Assembly: GCA_019321725.1 (NCBI GenBank)
Contig: CM033119.1
Coordinates: forward strand, 18,178,694-18,242,693
Direction: 5' to 3'
Source: Paulownia fortunei
Taxonomy: Eukaryota; Streptophyta; Magnoliopsida; Lamiales; Paulowniaceae
Length of the DNA stretch: 64,000 nt
Shown: piece after piece, positions 1 through 12,059 of the stretch
Layout of the letters: each line of letters begins with the position of its first letter
Numbering within the stretch: the first letter of the stretch is position 1
The notes under the pieces: model-generated
What the model was told of the DNA's origin: nothing
The model's database searches: none
The model's input: the letters and a program-made list of their open reading frames with translations, nothing else
Program-made: the position numbers and the translations under genes

Positions 1-361
1 AAATTGTATTCGATCTAATCAGTTCTACGCTAGAATCACACACACACACACACATGGCTTGGATAGAGATGAATGCTTGCATGTGGCTATTTTCTGAGAA
101 TTCATGGCTGCTTGAACTACTTCCATAGCTACAAGCTGTCATTTCTTGACTGATATTCATTGGAGCTTGTGTACCAAGGCAAGACAAGAGCTCCTCTTGG
201 GATGTATAATCCACAAACATCGGATGATCGAAACCCAAGAGTTCAAAACCTGGATCATGGTAGCTGAAATTATTGTAACTAGTACTGTTGGGGTGATCAG
301 AAAATGAACTAGGGTTTGCGTTCTGGGAAATATTTGATGATGGGAAACTAGGGTTATACAT
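1..361 (-). CDS. First exon of an unidentified Ser/Asn-rich protein (partial, runs off left edge)
   Basis: On the minus strand an ATG at 361-359 opens a frame that stays open to base 1 (about 120 codons). It begins MYNPSFPSSNISQNANPSS and is rich in Ser, Asn, Phe and Tyr, with an acidic-hydrophobic stretch (FELLGFDHPMFVDYTSQEEL) and a later poly-Ser run. This resembles the disordered N-terminus of a plant transcription factor, but no DNA-binding domain lies inside the window, so no family is assigned. Near base 54 the frame enters a CA repeat that would read as alternating Cys-Val; the exon may instead end at one of the GT dinucleotides there. A TATA box lies about 105 bases upstream of the ATG. 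Gene reality is likely; identity is unknown. Confidence 0.5.
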   Translation of the reverse strand, partial: MYNPSFPSSNISQNANPSSFSDHPNSTSYNNFSYHDPGFELLGFDHPMFVDYTSQEELLSCLGTQAPMNISQEMTACSYGSSSSSHEFSENSHMQAFISIQAMCVCVCDSSVELIRSNTI

Positions 362-465
362 GGTGGAAAAGATGAGGGGAATAGACCACAAAAATAGTTA
401 CAAAAAGGGCTTTGCTGATGATATTCTTGATTTCATATGATTTAAGTACTAGGAATCATAATCTC

Positions 466-474
466 TATTTATAA
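466..474 (-). promoter_or_regulatory. TATA box of the left-edge gene
   Basis: The minus strand reads TATAAATAG here, about 105 bases upstream of the ATG at 361. That leaves room for a start site about 30 bases downstream and a leader of roughly 70-80 bases. Confidence 0.55.
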
Positions 475-799
475 TAAAGATTTTGATCATATTATATACA
501 TTAGTGTGAATATGTAGCTTTCATAGCCAGCTTCCTAACCAGCTTCCAAGCACATAATGTAATTTCTTGGTCCTTAGTCTCATTCTTTATTACTAATATT
601 AAATGCTTGTGTCACCACCATAAGGGTATGAATTCTGGTAAGTTTTCATGAAACTTTTCCTAGTGCTTGTTCTTCTCTACTTTAACTTTCACTTTTCTAT
701 TTTGAAATTATTTGTATTTTTCTTAAAAAAAAAAAAGAAACTACTTGTATATTAACTTAGAAGCATAATAAAAATGTTATCCATCTCATTTTCAAACAA

Positions 800-1265
800 A
801 AGATACAATAGAATTTGTAATAAAAAAAATTATTTGCAATCGAACACGTAGTATCTTCTATTGCAAATGTTATTGCTTTCTCTTTATATTGTATTGATTA
901 TCCAGTACGTGTGAAATTTTATTTGTAAAGTGTACACGTAATGACAATTAGTGTAATGCAATAGGATTTATAATAAAAAAAATTATCTATTGAATATTAT
1001 TAAACACACAGTATTTTCAATTATATTGCATTGATTATCAACACGTGTAAAATCTTATTATAAAGTGTACACGTAGTAACAATTAATGCAATGTAACAAA
1101 AGATGCAATAAAACTTGCATTACAATATATTGTCTGTTATTTAACATATATTATTTTTTGTTGTAAATTTTATTGCACCCTCTATTATATTTGTATTAAT
1201 TATTCAGTATGTGTAAAATCTAATCAATAAAATTTATGTGTAACCACAGTTAGTACAATATAATA
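800..1265. repeat. Three diverged tandem copies of a ~140-165 bp unit
   Basis: Three successive blocks (about 800-957, 958-1096 and 1097-1265) share an order of motifs: an AAAAGATACAATA-like start, a run of A followed by TTAT, a cACGTAGTAT or cACAGTATT-like core, TATTGCA-TTGATTAT, CACGTGTAAAATCT, and GTGTACACGTAGT-ACAATTA. Similarity is clear by eye but imperfect, so the array is old. No coding potential is seen. Confidence 0.6.
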
Positions 1266-1946
1266 GAAGATATAATAGACAATCTTGTTCGACTTTTGAG
1301 AGGTAGACCGTATATAAATTGATGCATAAAAAAAAAAATTCTTTATCACCACTCATTCGAAACTTTATATTACCTCTTCATAGTAATTAATATCACCGAT
1401 TAATTTTTCATTATTTATCTCCCCTTACTGAAAACGAGTCATAAATCCAGTGATATATAATATTGAAGTGATATAATATAATAATAATTCTCCAAAAAGG
1501 TTTTTCTAAAGTGGCTCTGCAATAATGTAAGTCTTAATTTCCAACTAAGTGGAGGGGAAGCGAGTTGATGTGTATTTGGAAGGTGCCACGTGGCATCTTT
1601 GATCCTTAAAATAGCTAGTTAGCATATTATATATATATATATATAAAATCACCTGAGGCGGTGGTATTAACTTTTAGTAGCACTATATTAGTAAAAGTAA
1701 TACTTTGAATCAATAAAATGTATTGATGGAAAGCAATTCAAAGTTTTAGACCAACACATTTTGATTTTTCTTGTTTCATCCCCCCGAAGTTATGGTCACA
1801 GTCTTCAAGTCTGAAAGCCAGTTGTTCCTGAATTCAGACATGTTTTCCAGGTTTTTGGAAATAGGGGGGGAGGGGAGGGGCAAAATTTATTTTTTAAAAA
1901 ACAGTATGAAAGAGGTACGAGGTTAAGGGGACAACTACATACAATT

Positions 1947-2257
1947 TAGGGATGTCAGAGTTTTTAATATCATAAATACGTTCAGATTTTAAATTTATTA
2001 TTTTTAAATTCGTTCGACTTCAAATACATGTCATTTATTTTTTATTTTAATATATATGTAATTATGTAATATTATTTTAAAAAATATATTATTTTAAAAA
2101 AGTTAGTAGCATTATTTTTAAATAATATATTTATTATATTTTTATAATAATCTAACGAGTCTAACCCGATCCCAATGAATTTAGGACAAATTCAAATTTT
2201 TAAAAGCCTTGACAGAATAAATCTAAATTCAGTAAATTCGCTTTATTGTCATCTCTA
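1947..2257. mobile_element. AT-rich MITE-like element with short inverted ends
   Basis: The left end TAGGGATGTCA and the right end TTGTCATCTCTA (reverse complement TAGAGATGACAA) are imperfect inverted repeats around about 310 bases of AT-rich DNA. Similar termini and internal words occur near 6548-6560 (TTGTTATCTCTA) and on the minus strand near 29390-29706 (ending TTGCCATTTCTA). This suggests a dispersed non-autonomous family. I see no clear target-site duplication. Confidence 0.4.
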
Positions 2258-4243
2258 ATGTAATCTCCATCATATAATCTCATTAAGATTCTAATTGAAA
2301 ATAACAAAAAAATAAAATAAAATTGAGAGAGAGAAGAAAAATTATATATAATTTCAACTAAAAGGAAAATTCTGTTAAGATCTGTCCACGTAGTTTTCAA
2401 TACTCCTTCTATCACTCATATTTTATTTTTAAATTGTGTCAATATAAAGTTCAATTTTTTAGAATGAAAATATTTTTTTTTTCAAAAATATGTTGTCACC
2501 ATAAATATCTTTCAAATCGTAGCATCCCCCAATTATAGGTAAAGCCTCCGACACGAGTTGTTTGTGTCTTACTCTTTATGTCTTATTCAAAATAATATAT
2601 ATATATATATATATATATGTGGTTCTGAGGGTTTGAAGTTAGAGATTGTGTGATGGAGAGGTGAAAAAATTAGTGTCGCCAACATCAGGGATGTGGGTAA
2701 GGTGGGGATGCGCAATAAATTTTAGAAAGGAGAAGGAGAAGAAGAATAAGATAGGGAAGAAAAAGAAAGAAAAGAAATAATAAAAACAATTTAATTTAAA
2801 TTAAATTAAAATTATTGACTTTGAAAATTTAGGAATTAGGAAAAAAAAATATAGATTTTTTAGTATATTTTGTCAATATAAGTTAGAATAAATCTAAATA
2901 ATTTTTGGCTAAATTTATTCTCAATTTACAAAAATTAAAATTAATATATTTAAATTTCTAGTAACTGCTTATAAAGGATGAAAACGCTACCCTCCCCTTA
3001 GTTATAAAACCAAATTTGTAATTTTACCCTTAAATAATATTGTGGCGCCATTAACTAACAATTATTATTTTTGAGGATAATAATATACTACAGAATTTTA
3101 TTTTTCTACTCTTATTTGGAGTTTTATGTCGAATTAAGATGAATATATAAAAATGAGAGGGAGCAAGTAATATGCTTGATTGGATGTGATAGTTGAAGGT
3201 ACAAGGAAGCAATTCACTTGAATTGTCAAATAAATAATTGTCAATAATCTAAAGTAGATGGTCCTAATCCACACTTAAATTAATTCATAAGCACGGACTA
3301 AGAAAGAACCTTAAATGATAGTGAATCATGCATAATTAGGTTTAGCACAATTATTAAAATTATATAATGATAAGAGAGGACTAAGTGGTGGATTGTTAAT
3401 ATCAATAAAAACGTGATTTTGTAATATATATTTTTTTAATTTACAGAGTAAGGTACTAAATGGACCACGATAGAATAAATAGAAAAAATTTTCTCTCTCT
3501 TTTTTATAATATGTTTATAATTTTGCACTTTATATTTCATGTCTACTAATCTAATTCTAATAATTATGATTAAAATGAATTACTTATTTACTATTAGATT
3601 TCTAAAAGTAGATATTTTGATATAAGGTTATTGATGTCATTACAAAAAATGTTAAGTAATGTAAAACATCTTAGTCTATGCAAACAATTATATAATTAAT
3701 ACTTAATAATGATTATAGATTATGGATATAGATGACTAGAAGTGGCTTCTTGGTAATTAAATATAAAAGTATAAAAGCCAAAAATAAAAATAAATTAAAA
3801 TCCAACTAGTTGAGACATAAAAAGCAAAAATGTTAGTTTACCCCCACTTTAATGGTTGACTAATGATGATCAATCATAGCTTAGGGGTCATTTACTACAT
3901 GAGGTTATTTATCAAAAATCAACATTGAGTGATGGTGGATACTAAAAAACCCAACAAATATAATATAATTTCATAATTGTCTACTTATTTTATAATGCAA
4001 ACCAACAAATATAATACTAAATCCCCGCCAACAAATTTTAGAAAAGCTAATTTTTTTCAATAAAACCTTCCAACGATGAGATATTATATTTGATTGACAA
4101 TATATTCAGCGTTTGGGTGATTGACATTTGTTAATCATCCACACACCCCGGTGGATTTACACCAGATATGTATATGATTAATAAATATCTTATTTTATTA
4201 GAAATTAATCGAAACACTTATCAATCATCTAAACACTCAAAAG

Positions 4244-4989
4244 CGGAGCCAGGATTCTAGTATAGAAAGGGTAATATTCAATTATTAAATTATTATTATT
4301 TTTATATATAAAAAAAATTTCTTAACTAATTATTAGAAACTAAAATATAAATATAAATATAATATGTAAATATTTAATATATATTATATTTATATAAGTA
4401 TTTGAACAAAAAATAACTTTTAAATGAAAATATTAATTAATTCTAATTCAATACAATACAAAATAAAAACTAATTTATAAGAATCTGATCATTATTTTAT
4501 AACTATTAATCAAATCAAATAATTTTTATATTATGAAAAACCTACACTTATGATTTTATGTGAAATAAAAATTAGTATAGTATCAAATAATAAGTAATAA
4601 AAGTAAAATCAAATAAGTTAAAAATCAAAAACTAAAATAAAAAAATCACATTAAAGAGTAATTTTGAATAAAATATCCATACTTTTAGAAACAAAATTAT
4701 AATAAATTTTGAAGGTCGATACAAATACCTGTTAAAACTTTGCATCAATAATAAATTAAATTACCTAAAAGAAAATTTAAAAAAAATAAAATTTAAAAAT
4801 AATTTTAGAATATCTCTAAATTTATTAAATTTACATATTCAAAATAGGATCATGAAAATTCGAAAAGACAATTAAAATAATTTAATTAATTATTTTATAT
4901 GAAGCAAATTTTTAAATTTATTAAAATTTGTATATTAAAATTATAAATATAAAAAATTAAGGGGTACTGCAGCCGCCCCGGCTCCACCG
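4244..4989. mobile_element. Probable non-autonomous element with CGGAGCC / GGCTCC ends
   Basis: An AT-rich block of about 745 bases begins CGGAGCCAGG and ends CCCCGGCTCCACCG, so its ends are inverted repeats of about 10 bases. A short block with the same kind of ends lies at 40979-41150. The interior has no significant open frame. No convincing target-site duplication was found, so the boundaries are approximate. Confidence 0.4.
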
Positions 4990-7959
4990 TTGTAAACACC
5001 CAATAAATTAAATAATAGACAAGATGTAGCACATACATAAAGTTTCTCATGTATTACACCCCTGGCGTCATTCAGATTACGCACAATTATTAGAGGCAAA
5101 GGGGGGATTAACCCAAAGTCAACCACTTAAACTTGTAGTTAAAAGTAAGTCTAATTTTATTGTTATATAATCTACTAGGTTTCTTAAACAAACAAGGGGA
5201 ATCTAGAAGGTTTGGCGGCGGGGTATGGTGTGGACAAAACCTCAAGTTCATTGAAGCAAAGCAGGCGCAGCAATCGCAATTTTCAATCCAATTGGGCTCA
5301 AACCTTTGAGTGCACAGATGGTTGCCTAGACCTACCCACATTCATTGGATCAGGTACGGTTGATTCGACTTGTTCCTCGTATAATCCAACAAGAGGTGCA
5401 TTTACTGTAATGGAGGCCACTTAAGAAATAATTTTTTTTTTTTTTTTTTAAGCTTGAGACGTGTATCGATATATGTATTTCATTATATATTTTATACAAA
5501 TTTATATATATATTTATATATATATATAAATTTCTATAAATATATGATAAGATGTATATTCAATATGCACTGTCGGATGTAATATTTATAAGACCAAAAT
5601 ACCCTCATACGTAAAGGTCAAGTCGTTAATGAGCGCTTCATTCTCCTCCGCTCCCAAATTAATCCAATTTTTTAAGGTTGCGTTTGAATAAAAAAATTAA
5701 TTTGAGGGAGGATTTTAGGGGGGAATGATTTTATATTAGATAAATTTAAAATCATCACAATAACTGAAAAATCAGCTCGAATTGAGCTCAATAATTTAAA
5801 ATATACTGTAACTTAAAATCTTTAATTTTGGATTCATCAATCTAACTATAATTCAATGTTTGATTAAGAATATAATGTTGAAAAAAACATTCAAGACCAA
5901 TATGAATTAATAGATGGAGAATGAACTATGGGTGTACGAAAGGTTTGTGATCAAAGAAAGGACATTGCAGTCAATTCAAAGCTTTGAAGTAGATAAAAAC
6001 GGCATGATTATTGCATGGGCCGACTGACCATGGACGAGAATAGAAAATTAAGTCCTGTTTCATACATAACTGAAATGTGTAGTAGTCCAATTGGTTATGT
6101 GTGATTATTTCCCAACAGAAGAATTTATGTGTTCTTGTTTGTGGAAGTAATCTCTAAATCAGTTGCTTTTATGATACATGGAATTTAATCTATTAGCATC
6201 TTGTTGGAAGCTAGTTGTGGAGGGTGGGTTTTTTAAAAAAATAAATGGTTGGAGTGGATTTTAATTTTTTAATTTTTATTTTTTCTCGAATTCGTCCCAT
6301 TTAATTTGTTATTTATTATTAATTTATTATATATGTATTTATATAATACTATTTTTTAAAGTATATTTTTGAGAAAGTTTTGGTTGTATCATTTAAAAAA
6401 AATATATTTTTAATATTATTAATATTATAAAATAAATCTAATACATTCAATATCAAGTCTAGATTCGAAATAGATCCGACTCTTAAAAAATCTTAATAGA
6501 ATGAATCTAGAATAGTATCGAATCCATCATAAACTCATTTTGTTGTTATCTCTAACAATAACTAATTATGACTCGATTTAAATATTTTAACGATAGAGTT
6601 TCTAAGTAATATCCATCCTACACTCAATATAATATATATTGAATATTATTAAATAATTGATTAAATATCTTAATTCATAAAAAATAAAATATTTTTTTAT
6701 TATCTATATATTTAATATATTATTTATTAAATATAACATTTTAAAAACCTATGCATCGATCACTTTCCCATAGTGTTTTTCATCATACAAAATGACGAAA
6801 TAATTGGACTTAATTGACCGACAACTAGTTCCATTCAGCACGTGATTAGAAAATAGCAAGTGGGATTGGAAAAAAGTATGCAAAACTTTGTGCTAGGATT
6901 ACTTAATCCGATGGACGGCCCACTAATCTTGCATGAGTTCATACTACCAACTTAGTTTTCTATAATGCTAGTGATTTGCATCTCCAAAACCATCATTAGG
7001 TTAATTGATTAACTTCTTCTTTTGATATTTTTAATGTAGTGATAAGATTAAAAGAACTAACATGAGAAGTTTCCCATGCATTGACTAAGATTTCAACAAT
7101 CATACACGAAAATTTTCCCATATTTTGTTTCATTCGACCAAAACAAACTTGAGGAATGTGCGTATAATGTCGAGTTCTTTATAATATCATGATTATTACA
7201 ATTATATTTGCAAATTACGTGTATATAATTAATATTAAATGTATATTAAAAAAATATTTTATATACACAATATATATGTATTATATAAAATATAAAATAT
7301 AAAATAAAATTGTAATAAAAATTCAAACCTGTTTTCAAATCACATGTAATTCCAGAATAACGTATTTTCATGCGCATGTTTGACAATTTATGTTGATTAC
7401 TAATCTTCTAATTTTTCGGTGGGGCGGCTGGCTATATTGGCATGGTTTAAAACGTCATGATTATCAATTTCAATGTGTTCCATCAATTTACTGAATTGCA
7501 TACACCCTAGACTTATTATGATCCTATCACTTTAGTAATTGAAAACAAAAGGTATAATTATGTAGACCTCTTTTAAGTTTGGTGGAAATATAGTAAGATT
7601 TGGGTTACATTCAATGCGCATGATATTTGTGATTGTCTAACAAGTAGTCATTAGGTCTTTTTATGGAATATAACGATATCAGTAAAAGAAAAAAAAAAAA
7701 AAACCAATAACAAACCAATTTTGCCCTTAAGTTGATTGATTTAGGTATTTGGCAATTTTTCAAACTAAATTATTATTCGAGATAACATAAATTTCTTTTG
7801 ATATTTGGTTTAAATACAGATAAATCCTTTAAGTTTTTTGAAATTTCATCTATCCCTTAACATGTGTTGTCGAATAATACCACAACCATTTGTTATACCT
7901 TCGGCATCATTGTTTTTTTTTTTTTTTTTTGGGGGGGGAGGAATTTTGTGAAAGTGACA

Positions 7960-8420
7960 GGTTCTAAACACCTGATATTTGTCCAAATTAACATAATATC
8001 ATATTTATATAAATCCCTTTGAGATTTATTCAATTTATACTAAATTTCCTTGAAATTTAATATTTGTAACTTTTGACAAAATTTTGAAAATGAATTCTAA
8101 ATTACTTAAAAATTTTAGTTTTTAGAAAATTAATTACACATATCTCTTACAATTTATTTTTTCTCTCACATTATCTTTTAGTTTTAAAAATTAATGAGTA
8201 TTGCAGTGCTGTTGCCACCATTTTATGAAAAATCAACTAATTCTTTATGTCCAAGAACCCCATTTTTAGAAGTTAATTTGAACTTTTTAGGTTTTACAAC
8301 AAGGATGATGTTTGTGATGGGGGGAACAAGAAGAGAATAATGATAAAAATCTATATTTAGATCTAAGTATAGGGTGACGGACCTAATTTTAGATTTTGAA
8401 TATTTAGCTTGATTTATAAT
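7960..8420 (+). repeat. Dispersed repeat copy, partner of 35140-35610
   Basis: This stretch contains AAAATTAATTACACATATCT followed by CTTACAATTT and then a GAGTATTGCAGTGCTGTTGC-like word. The reverse complement of 35300-35440 shows the same order with near-identical words. Two diverged copies of one dispersed repeat are therefore present in opposite orientation. The class is not recognised and no coding domain was seen. Confidence 0.45.
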
Positions 8421-8966
8421 TAAACGTGAATTTATATATTTAAAATATTTTATTATTTTATTAGGTTATATAACAAAGGATCTTGTTGTGAAAAACCTTA
8501 GAGGAGGTCACTCTAATTTAGACAAACTTCAAGGGAGCTTTGTGTAATTTTTAATGGTAACAAAATGGTCTAATTGTGTAATTTTTTTAATGATTGTAAG
8601 AGTGAGGGGGGTGGATGTACTTTTGAAAACTCGAGGAGATCTATTTGTATTTAGACTAAACCTTAGGGGAGGTGTTCGTTAATATTATATAGATTTTGAT
8701 GATGCTTATAATAGATATATAGGACACCCAAAACTCTTGTAATTTTCTATTTGTTAGAAACTAGTTGTAATAACTATTTTATAGCATAAATAATAACAGA
8801 GTAGTAGAAGATCAAAGCAGATCACAATAGAAGATCATATAAGTGCAAAGGAGAGCATGAGTCTTGAGTTATAGTGTAATTAGAAGCAACTGAGGAATTT
8901 GTTTTTAAGTGTATATTAGCTAAAGTTCAAAGATTAGATTGAAAAGAACATTTGTACAAGGATTAT

Positions 8967-10303
8967 GTCACTTTTGAACTACTATAAATTATTTATATTT
9001 ATTTTTTGTTATTTATATTATGTCAGTTTACGCGACTTAAGTTTTCAATGAATTGAATCTTTGAGTCATCAGGTGAATAATTATCTTTTTGACCGGAACA
9101 TGCGACTAATATTTTAAACTAAAGTTTGTACAAGTTAATTAAAAATGTTTGAAATGTCTATTGATCCCCGTTTTAACCTTTTCATACCATTTGGTATCAT
9201 AAGGAAGTTTCTCTCATTATCCCATAACAAAAATTAAATAAGTTTTTTGATTGAAGATCTAACATCTTATTAAAATATCTAAAATGTAGGTGTAGAATGA
9301 TAATGTCATTTTTGAACTATTATAAATTATTTGTATTTATTTTTTGTTTTTTACATTATGTCATTTTACGCGACTTAAGTTTTTAATGAATTGAATTTTT
9401 GAGTCATCAGGTGAATAATTATATTTTTGATTAGAACATGCGACTAATTTTTTAAATCAAAGCTTGTACAAGTTAGTTAAAAATGTTTGAAATGTCTATT
9501 GATCCCCGTTTTAACCTTTTCATGCCATTTAGTATCATAAGGAAGTTTCTCTCATTATCCCATAACAAAAATTAAATAAATTTTTTGATTGATGATCTAA
9601 TATCTTATTAAAATATCTAAAATGCAGGTGTAGAAAGATAATGTCATTTTTGAACTATTATAAATTGTTTGTATTTATTTTTTATTATTTATATTATATC
9701 AGTTTACGCGACTTAAGTTTTCAATGAATTGAATCTTTGAATCATTAGGTGAATAATCATATTTTTTATCAGAACATGCGACTAATTTTTTAAACCAAAG
9801 CTTGTACAAGTTAATTAAAAATATTTGAAATGTCTATTGATCCCCGTTTTAACTTTTTCATATCATTTGGTATCATAAGGAAGTTTCTCTCATTATCCCA
9901 TAACAAAAATTAAATAGGTTTTTTGATTGATGATCTAACATCTTATTAAAATATCTAAAATGCAGGTGTAGAAGGATAACGTCATTTTTGAACTATTATA
10001 AATTATTTGTATTTATTTTTTGTTATTTATATTATGTCATTTTACACGACTTAAGTTTTCAATGAATTGAATTTTTGAGTCATCAAGTGAATAATCATAT
10101 TTTTGATCAGAACATGCGACTAATTTTTTAACCCAAAGCTTGTACAAGTTAATTAAAAATGTTTGAAATGTCTATTGATCCCCGTTTTAACCTTTTCATA
10201 CCCTTTTGGTATCATAAGGAAGTTTTTCTCAGTATCCCATAACAAAAATTAAATAAGTTTTTTGATTGATGATCTAACATCTTATTAAAATATCTAAAAT
10301 GCC
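8967..10303. repeat. Four tandem copies of a 338-bp unit
   Basis: The word GTCA(C/T)TTTTGAACTA(C/T)TATAAATT occurs at 8967, 9305, 9643 and 9981, spaced exactly 338 bases each time. The whole unit is repeated with only scattered differences and conserves TTTACGCGACTTAAGTTTT, ACATGCGACTAAT and TGTCTATTGATCCCCGTTTT. The fourth copy ends around 10303, where the sequence diverges after AAAATGC. The array is young and homogeneous. No open frame is maintained across units, so it looks like non-coding satellite-type DNA. Confidence 0.9.
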
Positions 10304-12059
10304 CTTAAATGATATCCCAATTTGATGTATACTAAACTAAAAATTTTCTTGGTAGCAAATCCAAGATGTTCAACTCCCTAAAAGAATTTTCATAAAAAGG
10401 CTTACATTTGTAAAAGTTTGGATTTCTAAATTCTCTTAAACTTCTAAATGATTTCCAATCCATATATAAAAGAAAATAATTAATTTAAAATGTAGTATTA
10501 TTTGTATTCCCATATTGAACTTATATTTTTCTCATTTATTTCTCTTATATTCCAATATCCTCTTCCAAATTTTTATTTAGGAATTAATATCTCAAGTAAA
10601 CTATAACATTAAAAATATTTATTACCGAAGTAAATGAAGTGAGCTTTTGAGTTTATATATTAGTTAATTTGGAATCAAGATCGATATGTGGTTCTTTTTC
10701 TTATTATTTTTTATTTTTTTAATTGAAAAAATATATTTTTATTTTTATTTTTATCTACCTATATCTATTAGGGAACAACAATTTTTTCGTGTTACAAATA
10801 TTGTGGTTGGGTAATGTTCGGATAAATTTATGCGCAAATAAAATTATTTATCTTCTTAATCAAATCGAAGTAGACTATTCGTGCTGAAGTTAGAAAAATC
10901 GTAAAAAATATTGATCTATATAAAATTTAAACATATAATTGTAATACTCTTATACACAATTAGGTCAACCCTAGAGTTTAAAATCAAAAAAATATGTTAC
11001 AAATAAAGGCACTAAAACTTATGTAAATCAATACTTATATATATGTATACATATATGAAAATGTATGATCATAAAAAGGCGTTTTTTTAATTTAATCTAT
11101 TGAGGAACTTAATATTTTTCTACCATTACTCACTAATATCTGCATTTTGCAACATTAATTGTGTCCCATGTCAATAAAATAATTGCACAATAATTCTACT
11201 ATTTAACACGTAATCAAATCCTCTAGGAGCAATTTCTCATTTTTCTACATTTAAGGATTTGGCTTTTTTCTATTTAATTTCAAAATAGTTCCATGTATTA
11301 CAATAGAAATAAAATTTTCAGCTAAACAGTTGAGTATTTCGTATCACATCATTACTATTTACAACTATATAAGAAAAAAATACTATCAACCAAAATAAAT
11401 TACTAATATTAGAAATTTAGAATCCACGTTACTGAGAGATAAATAAAAAATAATGATAGTATTTATTTCGCCTTTTTGGTCTGTCATCACCCTTTATCAT
11501 CAATTTTTAAATATGGCCACAAAATATTTATTTAAATCATGCCTAACATTTTTAACATACTCATTTTATTACCTCACAAGTGAGCATTTTTCTCCATATA
11601 AATCGGCAACAATTTTTTTTTTAATACAAACGTGAAACTCAATTTAAGATTGGATTTATTAAGCAAAATAAATCAACTTTGAATATTCTTTTTTTTTTTA
11701 TAACATTTAAAACTCGACACAAACTCAATTAAATTAATTAAATAATAAAAAATATATATAAATATTAAATTATTTAAATTAATTCAAGTTTTACTCTATT
11801 AAATCCACTCAAAGATAATATATTATAATACAAAACAATTTAAACACTTTATAAACACAATAAAAAATGAAAAATGAAAAAAAGAAAAGCCAATAAAGTG
11901 GTGATTCAGATCGAAATTGGCGCCCCTTTCTCGGGTCTTTTTCTTTCCTTTCATTTTTCACACACACATACAAACACACATTGATCTTTCCAAAAAAAAG
12001 TTTCTCAAGAATTCGGGAAAACTTTCTGAAAAGGAAAGTTTACTTTCTTGATCGGGCAA

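Larger units (their letters stand above)
475..11900. other. Gene-poor AT-rich intergenic region
   Basis: About 11.4 kb with no coding region I can support. Open frames are short and lie in low-complexity AT-rich DNA. It holds several repeat blocks annotated separately (800-1265, 1947-2257, 4244-4989, 7960-8420, 8967-10303), AT microsatellites (about 1625-1645 and 2597-2619), poly-G and poly-T runs (about 1864-1880, 7913-7940), and one GC-richer island at about 5195-5425. Confidence 0.7.

Noticed and set aside
1..361. Naming the left-edge gene a WRKY or other transcription factor
   Set aside because: The Ser/Asn-rich N-terminus is suggestive only; no DNA-binding motif lies within the window.
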